NCBI GenBank assembly: GCA_934446475.1
Contig: CAKSEH010000009.1
Location: forward strand, 11,531-75,530
From: an uncultured Eubacteriales bacterium
GTDB lineage: Bacteria > Bacillota > Clostridia > Oscillospirales > Acutalibacteraceae
Reading direction: 5' to 3'
Length of the DNA: 64,000 nt
Part shown: positions 51,790 to 61,513 of the stretch, one piece after another
Layout: the number at the start of each line of letters is the position of its first letter
How positions within the stretch are numbered: the first letter of the stretch is position 1
Made by a program: the position numbers and the translations under genes
Notes under the pieces: model-generated
Told to the model about the DNA's origin: nothing
Database searches by the model: none
The model's input: only the letters and a program-made list of their open reading frames with translations

Positions 51790-53553
51790 ATGATTATGAG
51801 TATAAATACCGTTCCACGCCCCGAACACCCGCAGCCTATGATGAGAAGAGAAAATTGGTTAAGTCTCAACGGAGAATGGATGTTTGAATTTGACTTTGGG
51901 TCCTCAGGAACAGAGAGACAGCTTTTTAAGCCTGAAAAAGACGGTGAGTACACAAAAAAGATAACAGTACCGTTCTGTCCCGAAAGCGAACTTTCGGGAA
52001 TAGGTTATAAGGATTTTATTGACAGCGTTTGGTATAAACGCAAGATAAAACTAACAAAGGATCGGTTAAACGGCAGAGTTTTGCTCCACTTCGGAGCGGT
52101 AGATTATCGGTGTACCGTATATGTAAACGGAAAAACAGCAGGCAGCCATTGCGGCGGTTACAGCTCGTTTTCGCTTGATATTACAGAACTTTTGTCCGAA
52201 GGCGAAAATGATATTACGGTAAGCGCAACGGATGATGTTCGAAGCAGAAAGCAACCGAGAGGAAAACAGGCGGGCAGTTATTATTCAAAAGGCTGCGACT
52301 ATACCCGAACTACGGGAATATGGCAAAGCGTGTGGCTTGAATTTGTACCGTCCGGCTATATAAAAACCGCAAAATATTATCCCAACATAAAAGAAGGCTC
52401 ATTTGATATTGAACTTACCGTTTCTTCTGCCGGAAGACTTAAAGTTGAGGCATATTACGAAAACAGTCAGGTAGGGACAAGCGAAAAAAATATATACGGC
52501 AATTTTGTACGCATACATTTGCCCCTTGCGCAAAAGCATTTGTGGGAAGTCGGCAAGGGGAGACTTTATGATTTGAAATTTATCTTCGAGACCGAAAAAG
52601 GGACCGATGTTTTATTCAGCTATGCAGGATTGCGTGAAGTTACTATAGACGGTTTTAAAGTCTTGATAAACGGCAGGAGTGTTTTCCAGCGTACAGTTTT
52701 AGATCAGGGCTTTTATCCTGACGGTATCTATACAGCGCCGTCCGATGAAGCACTGAAAAGAGACATTGAGCTTGCAATGAATCTCGGTTTTAACGGTGCA
52801 AGGCTTCATCAGAAAATATTTGAACCCAGATTCTTATATCACTGTGACCGTGCAGGATATCTTGTTTGGGAAGAACACGCAAATTGGGGCATGAACCTTA
52901 ATAAAGAGGGAGCGCTTTTAAACTTCCTGCCGGAATGGAGCGAAATAATAGAACGTGATTTTAATCATCCGGCTATAATCGGTTGGTGTCCTTTTAACGA
53001 AACTTGGGGAGAATTCGGTGCGACCGCAAGACAGATAATAAAGGCTGTTTATGATGAGACAAAGCGCCTTGACCCGACAAGACCCGTTATAGATGCCTCG
53101 GGCGGTTATCACGTTAAGACGGATATTTACGATCAACACGATTACGATCAGGACCCTGAAAGCCTTTATAAATCATATAAGGATTACAACGGCACAAAAG
53201 AGAGCTTTAAATGGGTATTCTCGGACATACAGGATTATATTCCGCATCTTCCTTTGTTTTTAAGTGAATTCGGCGGAATAAAATGGATACCCGAAGCAAA
53301 CCGGGAAACCTCCTCGGAAAACGCCTGGGGATACGGCGATGCTCCTATAGTTGAGGATGAATTTTTCACACGATATGAGGGATTCGTTTCATCGCTGCTT
53401 AAAATCAAAAATATTATGGGATTTTGTTACACACAGCTTTATGATATAGAACAGGAAGTCAACGGACTTTATACATATGAGCGTGCACCTAAATTTCCGG
53501 ATTACTCAAGGATAATTGCAGCAAACAATAAAAAAGCCGCTATAGAAGAATAA
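51790..53553 (+). CDS. GH2-family glycoside hydrolase
   Basis: This 587-residue cytoplasmic enzyme starts at ATG 51790 behind AAGGGAGG. The jelly-roll sugar-binding domain (about 10-190, RENWLSLNGEWMFEFD) and immunoglobulin-like domain (about 190-285) precede the TIM barrel (from about 285). The acid/base is Glu404 in CPFNETWG, and the predicted nucleophile is Glu493 in LSEFGG. It belongs to the short GH2 class that includes beta-galactosidase-, beta-glucuronidase- and related enzymes; the substrate is undecided. The divergent AraC gene and a TATAAT (51741-51746) without a consensus -35 suggest activator-dependent expression. Confidence 0.9.
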   Translation: MIMSINTVPRPEHPQPMMRRENWLSLNGEWMFEFDFGSSGTERQLFKPEKDGEYTKKITVPFCPESELSGIGYKDFIDSVWYKRKIKLTKDRLNGRVLLHFGAVDYRCTVYVNGKTAGSHCGGYSSFSLDITELLSEGENDITVSATDDVRSRKQPRGKQAGSYYSKGCDYTRTTGIWQSVWLEFVPSGYIKTAKYYPNIKEGSFDIELTVSSAGRLKVEAYYENSQVGTSEKNIYGNFVRIHLPLAQKHLWEVGKGRLYDLKFIFETEKGTDVLFSYAGLREVTIDGFKVLINGRSVFQRTVLDQGFYPDGIYTAPSDEALKRDIELAMNLGFNGARLHQKIFEPRFLYHCDRAGYLVWEEHANWGMNLNKEGALLNFLPEWSEIIERDFNHPAIIGWCPFNETWGEFGATARQIIKAVYDETKRLDPTRPVIDASGGYHVKTDIYDQHDYDQDPESLYKSYKDYNGTKESFKWVFSDIQDYIPHLPLFLSEFGGIKWIPEANRETSSENAWGYGDAPIVEDEFFTRYEGFVSSLLKIKNIMGFCYTQLYDIEQEVNGLYTYERAPKFPDYSRIIAANNKKAAIEE

Positions 53554-53567
53554 ATCATCCATTAAAA

Positions 53568-53606
53568 AATCGGAGCTGCCAGGCGTTTAGCCGAACAGCT
53601 CCGATT
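53568..53606. terminator. Bidirectional terminator between GH2 and putP
   Basis: AATCGGAGCTG (53568-53578) and CAGCTCCGATT (53596-53606) form an 11-bp stem between convergent genes. A-rich DNA on the left and T-rich DNA on the right serve both directions. Confidence 0.75.
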
Positions 53607-53624
53607 GATTTATCTTTATTTGCA

Positions 53625-55223
53625 TTATGCTTTTTCGGGTTTTTCATCAAATGGGTCTTTATAATTTTTTGCTTTCTCGAATTCCTCCGCAATTTCATTT
53701 GAGGGGGGAGCCGTCATAAGCGAAACCGCAACTATGAATATACAGGAAACAAGGAAAGCAGGAAGAAGCTCGTATATCCCGAAAATTCCGCCGAGCGGTT
53801 TGAGGAGGAGTTTCCATATAAATACCATTGCTCCGCCGGATATCATACCGGCAACAGCGCCCGCTCGGTTTGTACGCTTCCAGAAAAGCGAGAACAAAAT
53901 TATCGGACCGAATGTTGCGCCGAAACCTGACCAGGCAAATGAAACTATTTCAAATATAATGCTCTTTTCATTCCAGGCAATTATTATTCCTACAACAGCT
54001 ATCACAACAAGACATATTCTTGAAAGCCACATAACCTGTTTGTCCGTTGCGTCCTTTTTAATAATTCCCTCATAAATGTTTTTGGAAACAGCAGAAGCTG
54101 CGATAAGAAGATACGAATCGGACGAACTGATAGTGGCTGCAAGAATGCCTGCCATAATAACGCCCGCAAATACAGGATGAAATAAAAGCTGGGACAAATG
54201 CGCAAAAATATTTTCCGCACCGCTTTGCGTAATAAGTCCGCTGTCGGTTGCAAGGGACGGAACAGTTCTTCCTATAACGCCTATTGAAACTGCTGTGGCA
54301 AGAGATATAACGACCCATACCATTGCTATTCTTCTTGAATTCTTAAGTTCCGAGCTTTTCCTGATAGCCATAAATCTCAAAAGCACCTGCGGCATACCGA
54401 AATAGCCGAGTCCCCAAGATGCGGTTGAAAGAATGGTAAGAAACCCATACTTGGCAGCGTCTCCGAAAAGCGGAGCATTTTCCGCCACCTTTTGCACGCC
54501 GTCTGCCCCTACTATGGGAGTAGCCTGCGAGGTAAGGGAAAAATATCCGGGGATAGCCTTTGCGTTATCTATAACAGCGCCTATTCCGCCTGCGTGGGCA
54601 GTGCCGAAAACGAAAACTCCGACAAGCGCTATGATCATTACTATCGACTGCATAAAATCCGATGCGCTTTCGGCAAGAAATCCGCCGATAGCCGTATACA
54701 CAAGCACAAAAACCGCTCCGACTATCATCATCGTATGATACTTATATCCGAAAAGTCCCGAAAACAACTTGCCGCAGGTAACAAAACAGCTGGCAGCATA
54801 AACAGTGAAGAATATCAGGATAAAAAGGGCGGCAATGCCCAGTATCAGCTTTTTCTTTTCGTGGAAACGGTTGCTTAAAAAGTCGGGTATTGTTATGGAG
54901 TCCCCCGAAACGATAGAGTAAGAGCGAAGTCTTTTTGATACTATAAGCCAGTTTACATAAGTTCCGACGGCGAGACCTATTGCAGTCCACGCAGCGTCCG
55001 CTATGCCGCACCAATATGCGACGCCGGGAAGTCCCATAAGCAGCCAACCGCTCATATCAGAAGCTTCGGCACTCATCGCAGCAACCCACGGACCGAGCGA
55101 TCTTCCGCCTAAAAAGTAATTTTCCGAACTTGCCTGTGCTTTTCTGGCAAAAAGCACGCCGATAAGTATAACGGCAAGCATATAACCTGCCATAGCAAGC
55201 AGGATCTGAAGTTTATCTCCCAT
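53625..55223 (-). CDS. putP: Sodium/proline symporter
   Basis: This is a 532-residue SSS-family transporter with about 13 transmembrane helices. The N-terminal SENYFLGGRSLGPWVAAMSAEASDMSGWLLMGLPG, with its Na+-site residues, and ISSSDSYLLIAASAVSKNIY are typical of PutP. It takes up proline with sodium. An AAAGGAT site precedes the ATG, which lies 23 bp after brnQ, so both are probably one transcript. Confidence 0.93.
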   Translation of the reverse strand: MGDKLQILLAMAGYMLAVILIGVLFARKAQASSENYFLGGRSLGPWVAAMSAEASDMSGWLLMGLPGVAYWCGIADAAWTAIGLAVGTYVNWLIVSKRLRSYSIVSGDSITIPDFLSNRFHEKKKLILGIAALFILIFFTVYAASCFVTCGKLFSGLFGYKYHTMMIVGAVFVLVYTAIGGFLAESASDFMQSIVMIIALVGVFVFGTAHAGGIGAVIDNAKAIPGYFSLTSQATPIVGADGVQKVAENAPLFGDAAKYGFLTILSTASWGLGYFGMPQVLLRFMAIRKSSELKNSRRIAMVWVVISLATAVSIGVIGRTVPSLATDSGLITQSGAENIFAHLSQLLFHPVFAGVIMAGILAATISSSDSYLLIAASAVSKNIYEGIIKKDATDKQVMWLSRICLVVIAVVGIIIAWNEKSIIFEIVSFAWSGFGATFGPIILFSLFWKRTNRAGAVAGMISGGAMVFIWKLLLKPLGGIFGIYELLPAFLVSCIFIVAVSLMTAPPSNEIAEEFEKAKNYKDPFDEKPEKA

Positions 55224-55246
55224 TTAAATATCCTTTCTGCGTGGAG

Positions 55247-56608
55247 TTACTTTGCATTTTTGCCGCAACATATTTTAACAATATGTATTATAACCCCTAC
55301 TACAAGTCCCGCAGCAGCGGGGCATATCCAACTAAGCCCTATGTCCGAGAACGGCAAATAATCTCCGACCTTAATTATCGCACTGAAAAATCCGAGTTTC
55401 GGGATACCGTAAGGCAGGGATTTAATAAGATCTATAACAGCAGGTACAAGTGTAAATGCCGTAACGCTTACATAAACAGCCTTATCGTTTCCGAAAAGCT
55501 TTCCGAACATAACAAGTATTATAAGAGTTATCGACAGCGGATAAAGGAACATAAGAACCGGAAGTGACCAAGCAATTATTGCGCTGAGCCCTATGGTTGA
55601 TATAAGGAATGATATCGCACAGAATCCTATAGCCCATACTTTATAGCTCGGTCCCTTCGGGAATATCTGACAGAACATTTCACCACAGCTCGTTATTAAG
55701 CCGACTGCCGTTTTAAGGCAGGCAAGAGTTACTATAACGGCAAGTATTATACCGCCTGTGCTTTTAAAGTAATGCGTTGCAATAAGATGAAGCGCCTCGC
55801 CGCCGTCGGCAGAAAGCGGATATGCTGTTCTGCTCTGAGCACCCACGAGGGCAAGCATAATATAAATAACAGCCATTATAATGCAGCCGAAAATACCGGA
55901 AACAACAGTGTTACCGGCGATATGTCCCGGTTCTGTAACGCCGAGTCTGCGGATAGTATCAATAACAATTATTCCGAACGCAAGGCTCGCAAGAGCATCC
56001 ATCGTATTATATCCGTCAATAAAACCGGTGAAAAATGAGCCTGTCTTATACGCCGCCTGAGGTTCAACCGATGAAGCCGAGCCTATAGGCGAGATAAGAG
56101 CAGTTACAATAAGCAGCGCAAGACTTACAAGGAACAAAGGAGTCAGAATTTTGCCGACCCAAGTAAGTATTTTCCCCGGCCTTAACGAGAAGAACAGAAC
56201 TGCCCCGAAAAACAGAAGAGAAAATATCCAAATAAGCCATTTTGATGTTGACTCGCTTATCATCGGAGCTATTCCGACAGAAAACGAAGTCGATGCGCAA
56301 CGGGGAATAGCAAAAAACGGCCCTATAGTGAGATAAAGGGCACAAGTGAAAAACACGCCGTATCCCTTACCTACAAGGCGGCTGCTCATTTCAAGCAAAC
56401 CGTCACTCTTGCTCATACCGATAGACGCAACGCCCAAAAGCGGAATACCGACGGCTGTTACAAGAAATCCGATAGCTGCGGGCCAAACATTGCTGCCTGC
56501 GCTCTGACCCATAAATACCGGGAAAATCAGGTTTCCTGCTCCGAAAAACAGGCCGAAAAGCATACTGCCTACCGCAACTGTCTCGGAAAATTTTAATTTC
56601 TTTTTCAT
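55247..56608 (-). CDS. brnQ: Branched-chain amino acid transporter, LIVCS family
   Basis: This 453-residue protein has about 12 transmembrane segments. It starts with the conserved ETVAVGSMLFGLFFGAGNLIFPVFMGQSAGSNVWPAAIGFLVTAVG and contains YNTMDALASLAFGIIVI. It imports Leu/Ile/Val with Na+ or H+. The start has AAAGGGG upstream. It is first in an operon with putP, and together they look like an amino-acid scavenging unit. Confidence 0.93.
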   Translation of the reverse strand: MKKKLKFSETVAVGSMLFGLFFGAGNLIFPVFMGQSAGSNVWPAAIGFLVTAVGIPLLGVASIGMSKSDGLLEMSSRLVGKGYGVFFTCALYLTIGPFFAIPRCASTSFSVGIAPMISESTSKWLIWIFSLLFFGAVLFFSLRPGKILTWVGKILTPLFLVSLALLIVTALISPIGSASSVEPQAAYKTGSFFTGFIDGYNTMDALASLAFGIIVIDTIRRLGVTEPGHIAGNTVVSGIFGCIIMAVIYIMLALVGAQSRTAYPLSADGGEALHLIATHYFKSTGGIILAVIVTLACLKTAVGLITSCGEMFCQIFPKGPSYKVWAIGFCAISFLISTIGLSAIIAWSLPVLMFLYPLSITLIILVMFGKLFGNDKAVYVSVTAFTLVPAVIDLIKSLPYGIPKLGFFSAIIKVGDYLPFSDIGLSWICPAAAGLVVGVIIHIVKICCGKNAK

Positions 56609-56651
56609 TTCAATACCCCTTTAAAAGTAATATTGCAAAATAATAATACTT

Positions 56652-56680
56652 ATTATATCATAACTTTGAATAATATGCAA
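56652..56680 (-). promoter_or_regulatory. Promoter of brnQ-putP
   Basis: TTGCAT (56675-56680), a 17-bp spacer and TATAAT (56652-56657) lie on the minus strand, 44 bp before the brnQ start. Confidence 0.7.
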
Positions 56681-56781
56681 ACTAAATATTAAGTACTCTT
56701 TAACAAGTTACCGAAAAATATCGGATTTTACAATTTATCTGTAGAATTTTTTACATTAAGATGTTATAATAACCTAAAACC

Positions 56782-56831
56782 GCCGCACCTTTTGCGGCAG
56801 GCGGCAACGCCGCCGTAAGGGCTTCGCCCTT
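56782..56831. repeat. Three back-to-back GC-rich hairpins
   Basis: GCCGCA/TGCGGC (56782-56798), GGCGGC/GCCGCC (56800-56814) and AAGGGC/GCCCTT (56817-56831) follow one another within 50 bp, between a TATAAT at 56764-56769 and the HAD gene. In the 5' leader they would slow or attenuate transcription. Confidence 0.7.
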
Positions 56832-56876
56832 TTGAGTTTACATTATAATTTAGGTTTGAGGGAGAGACGGGATTGT

Positions 56877-57698
56877 ATGATAACTTCATCCGGAAAAATC
56901 GATTTTAATGAGAAAAAAGGATTTATATGCGATATGGACGGTGTTATTTACCACGGTAACCGCATATTGCCGGGTGTTGCCGAATTCATTCAGTGGCTGC
57001 ACGATGAAAATAAAGAATATCTGTTTTTAACGAATAACAGCGGATACACCCCGAGGGAATTAAATCAAAAGCTTTGCCGTCTCGGTCTTGATGTACCCGA
57101 AGAGCATTTTTATACGAGTGCGCTTGCAACTGCCGCATTTTTAAAGGATCAGGCACCCGGCTGCTCCGTTTTTGCCATAGGTGAAGCGGGTCTGCTAAAT
57201 GCCTTATATGATGCGGGGATCACGATGAACGATGTAAATCCCGATTATGTTGTTGTCGGCGAGGGCAGATCATATTCTCTTGATACGCTTACGAAAGCAA
57301 CAAACCTTGTTATGGCAGGAGCAAAACTTATAGGAGCAAACTCCGATGTTTCGGGTCCCATTGAAAACGGTATAGCCCCGGCTTGCCGTGCGCTTATCGC
57401 CCCCATTGAAATGGCAACGGGCACACAGGCATATTTCTGCGGAAAACCAAACCCTCTTATGATGCGTACGGGGCTTCGTATGCTTCAGTGCCATTCGGCG
57501 GAGGCTGTGATGGTGGGAGACCGTATGGATACCGATATAATTTCAGGAATGGAGAGCGGTATGTCAACGGTTTTGGTGCTTTCCGGAGTTTCAACCCGTG
57601 AAACCCTCAAGACCTATGCATATCAACCGAGCATAGTTTTAAACGGCGTCGGTGATATTGCCGCTATGGCGAGTAAAAGGAAAAATCAGGCAAAATAA
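56877..57698 (+). CDS. HAD-IIA (NagD/pNPPase-like) phosphatase
   Basis: This 273-residue protein starts at ATG 56877. It has HAD motif I DMDGVIYHG, motif II TNNSGYTP, the C2-cap between about 85 and 195, motif III Lys in CGKPNPLMM, and motif IV GDRMDTDI. HAD-IIA enzymes dephosphorylate small sugar- or nucleotide-phosphates in the cytoplasm. An in-frame ATG at 56832 would lie within the hairpin region and is unlikely. The neighbours give no clear substrate. Confidence 0.9.
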   Translation: MITSSGKIDFNEKKGFICDMDGVIYHGNRILPGVAEFIQWLHDENKEYLFLTNNSGYTPRELNQKLCRLGLDVPEEHFYTSALATAAFLKDQAPGCSVFAIGEAGLLNALYDAGITMNDVNPDYVVVGEGRSYSLDTLTKATNLVMAGAKLIGANSDVSGPIENGIAPACRALIAPIEMATGTQAYFCGKPNPLMMRTGLRMLQCHSAEAVMVGDRMDTDIISGMESGMSTVLVLSGVSTRETLKTYAYQPSIVLNGVGDIAAMASKRKNQAK

Positions 57699-57806
57699 GC
57701 TTAAAGACGATGAATTATATAACAAATAAGAGACCGGTCATATGTGAACTGCCACAAGTTGTATAGACGGTACAAAAAGCGTCTACTCGATGTAGCAAAT
57801 TAAATT

Positions 57807-57930
57807 TTAAGAAACAACTCGATTTCTTTTTTCAAGCGGCGTCAGTTTTGTTTTAGTTTGAATACGATAATTGTTATAAAAGTTGATGTATTCGGAGAGA
57901 TCTCCGAGCCCTGCGCAAATCTGCTTTGCT
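57807..57930 (-). pseudogene. IS3-type transposase C-terminal remnant
   Basis: In the minus frame the segment LSEYINFYNNYRIQTKTK, followed by LTPLEKRNRVV and a stop, is the typical C-terminal tail of IS3-family transposases. Upstream the frame closes at a TGA and no rve core remains. DNA to the left (57730-57800) resembles an IS end. It is the remains of an old insertion. Confidence 0.6.
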
Positions 57931-57976
57931 CATTTTTTTATTGATCAGCAGCTTCCATAATATATGAGCCTCTTAA

Positions 57977-60691
57977 TTAATTTGGTAATATGCTTTTTTT
58001 CTGTTTCTTTCCTTTTCTCACAACGATTTTGTCACACAAAGAGAGAATACCGGGCAGGATAAACAGGATAAGAAACATAGCAGAACCACAGCCAACCGAC
58101 AGCGTGCGGACAATCTGCTCAATGGTGGGATTGCCAAACAGAGGGCCTATTACGGCGGTGATCAGCACCATAATTGTTCCGGAAGTAAGTATGGTGTGGA
58201 TGCTGCCCTTATATGCGGCAACTATTGCTTCTTTTACGGGAAGTGTTGCCCGCATCTCCCGGTAGTAGCTTGTAAACAGAATTCCATAGTCGATGGTTGC
58301 GCCCATCAGGATACATTCCACGATCAACAGTGCCAGATAGTACATTGAGCCGCCAACAGCTCCCAGTACCGAGACGGTAATGAATACACCACACTGTACG
58401 ATCAACACAAGGATTGCAGGTATGGCGAGCGAACGGAAAGTCAAAGCAACCACTATGAAAATAGACGCCGCCGTAAGCAGCGTGATAATCAGTTGTTCCC
58501 GACCAAATCCGGACTCCATTTCATCTACCATAATGCTGTTGCCGATAAGATGGTGTTCTCCGGACAGCTTTTCATCACATAACTTGATCATCTCCTTTAC
58601 AAATGCTGAAGTTTTCTCCGACTCAACCGGTAATTCCGTCGTAACGGTCATCCGGGAATGTATTTCACCTTTAAACTGTCGCACCCCGTCGTCAAGCTGC
58701 TCTCTCACCTTTGCTATACCGCCTTTCTGTTCGGCGGTAAGCAGAGAAGAAAACGATTGCTCTGAAGCCAGCTTTTCAATGTGTTTTATCAGTGCCTCCG
58801 GAGTCATAGTGCTCTGTGCGTTTTCCTGTTTAAGGCTTGCGCTGTACATATAGAGCAGCTCCGCCGTATCCTCGTTAAACTTATCGCTTATCTTCCCAAC
58901 AAACTCAGCCATTTCCTTTACCGTAAATTCTTTAACGCTTACTACAGCGTCAGCAATCGCCTTCGTCTGGTACAGTGTTGCCTTTTCCGCATCGTCAAAC
59001 ACGACGGCATATTCGGGTTTGGGGAGAACATTGTTCGTTAAGAAAGAAACAAACTCATAAGGCGACATAGTTTTATCCGACGTATATTCCGTCCCATAGC
59101 GGAGCATAAAGAGTTGTATCACCTGTTCCGCATTCATACCGAAAGTCTGTGCGAGTGCGGCAGGAGGCATAGGAGTGGTCAGCATATTTTTGTCGGTCAA
59201 CGGTTTCAATGTTGCAAGCTGTTTAGCAGAAGCTTCATCTATATAGCCGGAGAGCATCGGATCAACTGCCACTGTATCCGAAAGAAAACCAATGAAATCA
59301 GACAATGTCATAGGATCTGTCTTGCCGTTTGTGCGGTAATGGTAATAAACAATGTTCAACAGTTTCTCGTCTATTTGTAAACTCTCTCCCATCTTTGAAA
59401 GCATATCCGACATTTCTTTTACCGTACATTGCTTGCCTATGGTCGTAGGATAGGAAACGATATTCTTTACATTCTCCTTTTCCAAAGCCGCTACAACATC
59501 CGCAATTTTGCCCTCGTCTGCATTGGCATAAAGCAGAACAATTGTGTTTTCCTTTGGAAAAACATCGGCAATCGTATCCTTCTCGGAAAGCGTATAGACG
59601 GTTTTCGTCCCGTACTGCAGATATCCCGTGGCGATAAACAGCACAATGAACAGTATCGCAATAACACTGCGGAAACGGTAGCTGAAACCGCCCAACACAG
59701 CCGAAAGACCTTTCTTATGTGCTTTTTTCACTCGTTCTTTCTTTTCGGTCTTTTCAATAAGTTTATGTGACAGTAAAATAAGCGCCGGAATAACGGTGAA
59801 CACACACAGCATACTGAACGCAACACCTTTCGCCAATACAATGCCGATGTCTGCACCAATCTTGAAGCTCATAAACACCAGAACCAACAGTCCGACGATT
59901 GTGGTTACGGCGCTGCCTGTAATAGAGCCGAAAGCGGCACACAGGGCATTTGCCATAGCCTCCTTACGGTCGTCGGTTTTTTTCAGCTCCTGCCGATAGC
60001 GGTTCATCAGAATAATAGAATAGTCCATCGACAGCGCAAGCTGCAGCACCGCCGCAATACCGAAACTGACATCCGAAATTTCTCCGAGAAAAAAATTCGT
60101 TCCAAGATTCAGCACAACGGCAATGCCGATTGTGACGAGGAACAGCACCGGTTCAAAATATGAGCCGCAGGAGATGAGCAGAACGACAAGAATGATTCCG
60201 AACGCCGCAAGATACACCGAAAGCGGAATATCCGGTGCCGAAGTATCGTCGTTTTTTACAGTGACTTCATAGCCGGAGAATTTTTCTGCAACCTGCTTTT
60301 CAATGACTGTTTCCTCCTCGGTGTCATATCCGTATTTGGTATTTAGAACGTAAAGGGTATATTCACCGCTGTTGTAGTCACCGCTGTCCCGGTCATAGGT
60401 CACACTGTCCACATTTTTAATAGCGGCAAGTGAATCCTTTACTTCCGCCTTTTTCTCGCTGCTGAGCCCTTTTAACATCACACGAATGGTATAGGACTCC
60501 CCTTCCGTCGGAAATTCCTTTTTCATAAGAGAAATGCCTTGCTTCATCGGGGAATCGTCCGGCAGATATTTGGTCATATCCGAGTTTACGCTGACCTTCG
60601 ACATCAAAAAAGCGCAGACCGCAGTCAGTATAAGCATAGCGAAAAGAATGATGTTCCGTTTGTTTACAATAAAATTAGTAAGCCTTTTCAT
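57977..60691 (-). CDS. MMPL/RND-superfamily exporter
   Basis: This is a 904-residue membrane protein of two repeats, each with one N-terminal helix, a large extracytoplasmic loop and five clustered helices. The first half has SVNSDMTKYLPDDSPMKQG and SFGIAAVLQLALSMDYSIILMNRYRQEL. The second has GATIDYGILFTSYYREMR and the segment SGTIMVLITAVIGPLFGNPTIEQI. The loop of the first half is much longer and helical (about 400-690). Such proteins export lipids or drugs. It is divergent from a TetR gene with overlapping promoters, the usual efflux/repressor pairing. Confidence 0.9.
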   Translation of the reverse strand: MKRLTNFIVNKRNIILFAMLILTAVCAFLMSKVSVNSDMTKYLPDDSPMKQGISLMKKEFPTEGESYTIRVMLKGLSSEKKAEVKDSLAAIKNVDSVTYDRDSGDYNSGEYTLYVLNTKYGYDTEEETVIEKQVAEKFSGYEVTVKNDDTSAPDIPLSVYLAAFGIILVVLLISCGSYFEPVLFLVTIGIAVVLNLGTNFFLGEISDVSFGIAAVLQLALSMDYSIILMNRYRQELKKTDDRKEAMANALCAAFGSITGSAVTTIVGLLVLVFMSFKIGADIGIVLAKGVAFSMLCVFTVIPALILLSHKLIEKTEKKERVKKAHKKGLSAVLGGFSYRFRSVIAILFIVLFIATGYLQYGTKTVYTLSEKDTIADVFPKENTIVLLYANADEGKIADVVAALEKENVKNIVSYPTTIGKQCTVKEMSDMLSKMGESLQIDEKLLNIVYYHYRTNGKTDPMTLSDFIGFLSDTVAVDPMLSGYIDEASAKQLATLKPLTDKNMLTTPMPPAALAQTFGMNAEQVIQLFMLRYGTEYTSDKTMSPYEFVSFLTNNVLPKPEYAVVFDDAEKATLYQTKAIADAVVSVKEFTVKEMAEFVGKISDKFNEDTAELLYMYSASLKQENAQSTMTPEALIKHIEKLASEQSFSSLLTAEQKGGIAKVREQLDDGVRQFKGEIHSRMTVTTELPVESEKTSAFVKEMIKLCDEKLSGEHHLIGNSIMVDEMESGFGREQLIITLLTAASIFIVVALTFRSLAIPAILVLIVQCGVFITVSVLGAVGGSMYYLALLIVECILMGATIDYGILFTSYYREMRATLPVKEAIVAAYKGSIHTILTSGTIMVLITAVIGPLFGNPTIEQIVRTLSVGCGSAMFLILFILPGILSLCDKIVVRKGKKQKKSILPN

Positions 60692-60713
60692 AGACGCACC
60701 TCCCGGGTTACTG

Positions 60714-60742
60714 TTGACAAGTCTTTGTGTTTACAGTATAAT
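60714..60742 (+). promoter_or_regulatory. Promoter of the tetR gene
   Basis: TTGACA (60714-60719), a 17-bp spacer and TATAAT (60737-60742). Its -10 overlaps the exporter's -10 on the other strand. Confidence 0.75.
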
Positions 60743-60763
60743 TACAAATAGACATAAAGTCAA
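60735..60763 (-). promoter_or_regulatory. Promoter of the MMPL exporter, facing tetR promoter
   Basis: On the minus strand TTGACT (60758-60763), a 17-bp spacer and TATACT (60735-60740). TGTTGAC and GTCAACA at the two ends and GTCTTTGTGT/ACAAATAGAC inside make an imperfect palindrome over both promoters, a probable TetR operator. Confidence 0.7.
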
Positions 60764-60862
60764 CAGACTGTTTATTATAAAAAAGTTCGATGCAAACACA
60801 ACCGAGCGTTTATGATTCGAAGTAAACAAATACGAAACATTTGTTAGCCGAAAGGAGAGCCT

Positions 60863-61399
60863 ATGGAGAACCAAAGAGTGCGACTGAGTAAGATGCTGCT
60901 GAAAAACGCATTGATAAAGCTTCTGAAAGAAAAACCCCTTGAAAAAATCACTATATATGAGTTGTGTGCAGAAGCACAGCTTAACCGTGTAACCTTCTAT
61001 AAATACTACGGCAGTCAGTATGATCTTTTAACTAACATCGAGAATGACTGTTTCCACAAATTAGAAGAAATTCTTTCCGACAACGGCTCCGACGGAGAGG
61101 ACTGTCTGTATCGTATGTTGAAGGCTCTGCTTGACGATGAGGAACATTTCAAGGTACTTATCAATTCCCTGCCGGATAAAGATTTTTCAACAAAGCTGTT
61201 CGATTTGCCCACTATTCGGAAACAGCTTGATATGGCGATTCCCGAAACCTTTACAGAGGAAGAACGGAACGAACTCTGCCTTTTCTTCTATCAGGGCGGA
61301 TATGCGGTGATTCGGGAATGGCTGAATCGGGAGAACCGCCAGTCGCCGAAAAAGATGGCGGTGTTTCTCAACGGCGTTATACGCAAGCTGACACAATGA
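60863..61399 (+). CDS. TetR-family repressor
   Basis: This is a 178-residue regulator. The N-terminal HTH is KMLLKNALIKLLKEKPLEKITIYELCAEAQLNRVTFYKYYGSQYDLL, and the helical C-terminus (about 60-178, TetR_C-like: LCLFFYQGGYAVIREWLNR) binds a ligand. An AAAGGAGAG site precedes the ATG. It probably represses the divergent exporter and itself from the shared operator. Confidence 0.9.
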   Translation: MENQRVRLSKMLLKNALIKLLKEKPLEKITIYELCAEAQLNRVTFYKYYGSQYDLLTNIENDCFHKLEEILSDNGSDGEDCLYRMLKALLDDEEHFKVLINSLPDKDFSTKLFDLPTIRKQLDMAIPETFTEEERNELCLFFYQGGYAVIREWLNRENRQSPKKMAVFLNGVIRKLTQ

Positions 61400-61462
61400 G
61401 TTGTCGTAATTGTTATTTCTTTTTAGATCAAAACGGGAAAATCTTTAAAATACGCATATACT

Positions 61463-61501
61463 AAAACCGCCTGATTATTGTGACAATAATCAGGCGGTTT
61501 T
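61463..61501 (+). terminator. Terminator after tetR
   Basis: Perfect 18-bp arms (61463-61480 and 61484-61501) with a TGA loop end in TTTT followed by CCTTTT. Confidence 0.85.
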
Positions 61502-61513
61502 CCTTTTGATAAT

